A DNA stretch of 5,122 nucleotides from an uncultured Planctomycetales bacterium (GTDB lineage: Bacteria > Planctomycetota > Planctomycetia > Isosphaerales > Isosphaeraceae). The stretch lies in NCBI GenBank assembly GCA_937997355.1, contig CALKTZ010000778.1, positions 1 through 5,122 of the forward strand. Direction: 5' to 3'. Position numbers and translations under genes: made by a program. The notes below the pieces were generated by a model that worked only from the letters and a program-made list of their open reading frames with translations, was not told the origin of the DNA and made no database searches. Below are positions 3,957-5,122 of the stretch, in pieces (within the stretch, counting starts at the first letter, position 1; each line of letters starts with the position of its first letter).

Positions 3957-5030
3957 ATGATCGACGAATCGCAGACATTCCGGACGCTCGATTGGTCGGG
4001 GGATGCCGAAACCGGAATCCTCCGGCTGATCGACCAGACCAGGCTCCCGACCGAATTCGAGGTGCTCGATTGCCGGGATGTGGCCACGGTCTGGGAAGCG
4101 ATCAAGGTGCTGCGAGTCCGAGGGGCGCCGGCGATCGGGATCGCGGCGGCCTTCGGCGCGGTGATCGGCGCGCGGAGTCTGGGGCTGGCCGACCTGGATA
4201 CGGTCCGCCGGTCCCTGGCCGAATCGACCGATTGGCTCCGGACCAGCCGGCCGACGGCGGTCAACCTCTTCTGGGCGCTCGATCGGATGGATCGAACGGC
4301 CGCCTCCTATCTCGGGGGCGATCCCCGAGAGCTGCTTGAATTACTTCTCGCCGAGTCGAGGCGGATCGCCGAGGAAGATCGCGTGATGTGCCGGGAGATC
4401 GGCCGTCATGGCGCGGAGCTCGTGGGCCCCGGCCAGACGATCCTCACCCACTGCAATGCCGGCGGCCTGGCCACGTCCGATTACGGGACGGCCCTCGCCG
4501 TCGTCTTCGCGGCGCACGACCAGGGGAAGGGGGTCGGCGTCTTCGCCGACGAGACCCGCCCCCTGCTCCAGGGGGCCCGGCTCACCGCCTGGGAGCTGAA
4601 TCGTCGGGGGATTCCGATCACGCTCATCTGCGACAACATGGCCGCGCAGGTGATGCGCGAGGGGAAGATCGACCTCGTCGTGGTCGGGGCCGACCGGATC
4701 GCCGCCAATGGGGACACGGCCAACAAGATCGGCACCTACGGTGTGGCAGTACTCGCGAAGGTCCACGGCATCCCGTTCTATGTGGCGGCGCCGTCGAGCA
4801 CGTTCGACCTGGCGATCCCCGACGGATCGCACATCCCGATCGAGGAACGCGACCCCCGCGAGGTCACCCACGGCTTCGGCCTCCAGACCGCCCCCGAGGG
4901 GATCGACGTCTACAACCCCGCGTTCGACGTGACCCCGGCCTCGCTCATCAACGGGATCATCACCGAGCGCGGCGTCATCCGGCCCGTCGATGCCGACTCG
5001 GTCCGATCCCACCTGGATGCCGGGTTGTAA
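3957..5030 (+). CDS. mtnA: S-methyl-5-thioribose-1-phosphate isomerase
   Basis: This 357-aa cytosolic enzyme converts 5-methylthioribose 1-phosphate to 5-methylthioribulose 1-phosphate in the methionine salvage pathway. It belongs to the eIF2B alpha/beta/delta-like family. Motifs in order are RVRGAPAIGIAAAFG (53-67) in the substrate-phosphate region, RPTAVNLFWALDRM (98-111), and ILTHCNAGGLAT (162-173) with the catalytic-type Cys166. After these come ETRPLLQGARLTAWEL (199-214), ICDNMA (224-229) with the catalytic-type Asp226, GADRIAANGDTANKIGTYG (244-262) and PFYVAAPSSTFD (273-284). Having both Cys and Asp favours MtnA over regulatory eIF2B subunits; the related ribose-1,5-bisphosphate isomerases keep similar residues but are less likely at this length and with this N-terminus. 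The ATG at 3957 gives the usual family length of about 350 aa. Its ribosome binding site is weak (GAAG at 3943-3946), and the earlier ATG at 3891 has AGGA too close to it. No other salvage gene is in the window, so mtnA stands alone here. Confidence 0.95.
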   Translation: MIDESQTFRTLDWSGDAETGILRLIDQTRLPTEFEVLDCRDVATVWEAIKVLRVRGAPAIGIAAAFGAVIGARSLGLADLDTVRRSLAESTDWLRTSRPTAVNLFWALDRMDRTAASYLGGDPRELLELLLAESRRIAEEDRVMCREIGRHGAELVGPGQTILTHCNAGGLATSDYGTALAVVFAAHDQGKGVGVFADETRPLLQGARLTAWELNRRGIPITLICDNMAAQVMREGKIDLVVVGADRIAANGDTANKIGTYGVAVLAKVHGIPFYVAAPSSTFDLAIPDGSHIPIEERDPREVTHGFGLQTAPEGIDVYNPAFDVTPASLINGIITERGVIRPVDADSVRSHLDAGL

Positions 5031-5078
5031 TACAAACGCGGGCAACCTTCTCGGATCTTGCCAGAACCCGGCCGATGC

Positions 5079-5106
5079 TTGACAACCCGGCGGAAAGGCG
5101 TAGTTT
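5079..5106 (+). promoter_or_regulatory. Sigma70-like promoter for a gene beyond the right edge
   Basis: A perfect -35 box TTGACA (5079-5084) is followed after 16 bp by TAGTTT (5101-5106), a weaker -10 (3/6), giving a predicted start near 5113. It lies 48 bp after the mtnA stop. No mtnA terminator is clear: GGCAA (5041-5045) / TTGCC (5058-5062) is a short stem without a U-run. The promoter implies that a rightward gene or RNA starts just outside the window. Confidence 0.5.
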
Positions 5107-5122
5107 AAGACTCTCGACAACG

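Noticed and set aside
4341..5120. 259-codon minus-strand open frame
   Set aside because: It is antisense to mtnA and has the same shadow composition; no ribosome binding site or family motif.

Overview
The window looks like chromosomal DNA from a GC-rich bacterium, most likely a planctomycete. This is an inference from GC-rich codon use, the enlarged RNase P RNA, and the mix of a RAYT-type transposase with stand-alone ald and mtnA genes. The taxonomy was not checked by any search. There are no rRNA or tRNA genes, no CRISPR array and no prophage genes.

Layout from left to right. Positions 118-621 (minus strand) hold the RNase P RNA gene rnpB, with every conserved block recognisable. A sigma70-like promoter at 628-657 is spaced so that transcription would start at the first base of helix P1. 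An AT-rich spacer (about 704-813) separates it from a divergent plus-strand gene for a YbaK/EbsC-family aminoacyl-tRNA deacylase (829-1326). A small REP-associated tyrosine (HUH) transposase element follows. It is bounded by a perfect 13-bp inverted repeat at 1305-1317 and 2142-2154, and it encodes a 225-aa Y1 transposase (1392-2069). The left end of the element lies inside the last codons of the deacylase gene. To the right come alanine dehydrogenase ald (2222-3328), a 105-aa acidic-tailed protein of unknown function (3384-3701), a 255-bp spacer with two hairpins, and mtnA (3957-5030, methionine salvage). A promoter-like sequence near the right edge (5079-5106) points to another gene beyond the window.

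The protein genes all run on the plus strand but do not form one obvious pathway: tRNA quality control, alanine/pyruvate interconversion and methionine salvage are separate housekeeping jobs. Ald and the small acidic protein are 55 bp apart and could be co-transcribed.

The most unusual signal is the RAYT element together with a separate REP-like hairpin at 3760-3811. The hairpin arms (AAAATGGGAC / GTCCCATTTT) differ by one base from the outer part of the element ends (AAAAGGGGAC). This suggests a transposase and a non-autonomous repeat family sharing an end motif. The second point of interest is the enlarged P16/P17 and P19 regions of the RNase P RNA.
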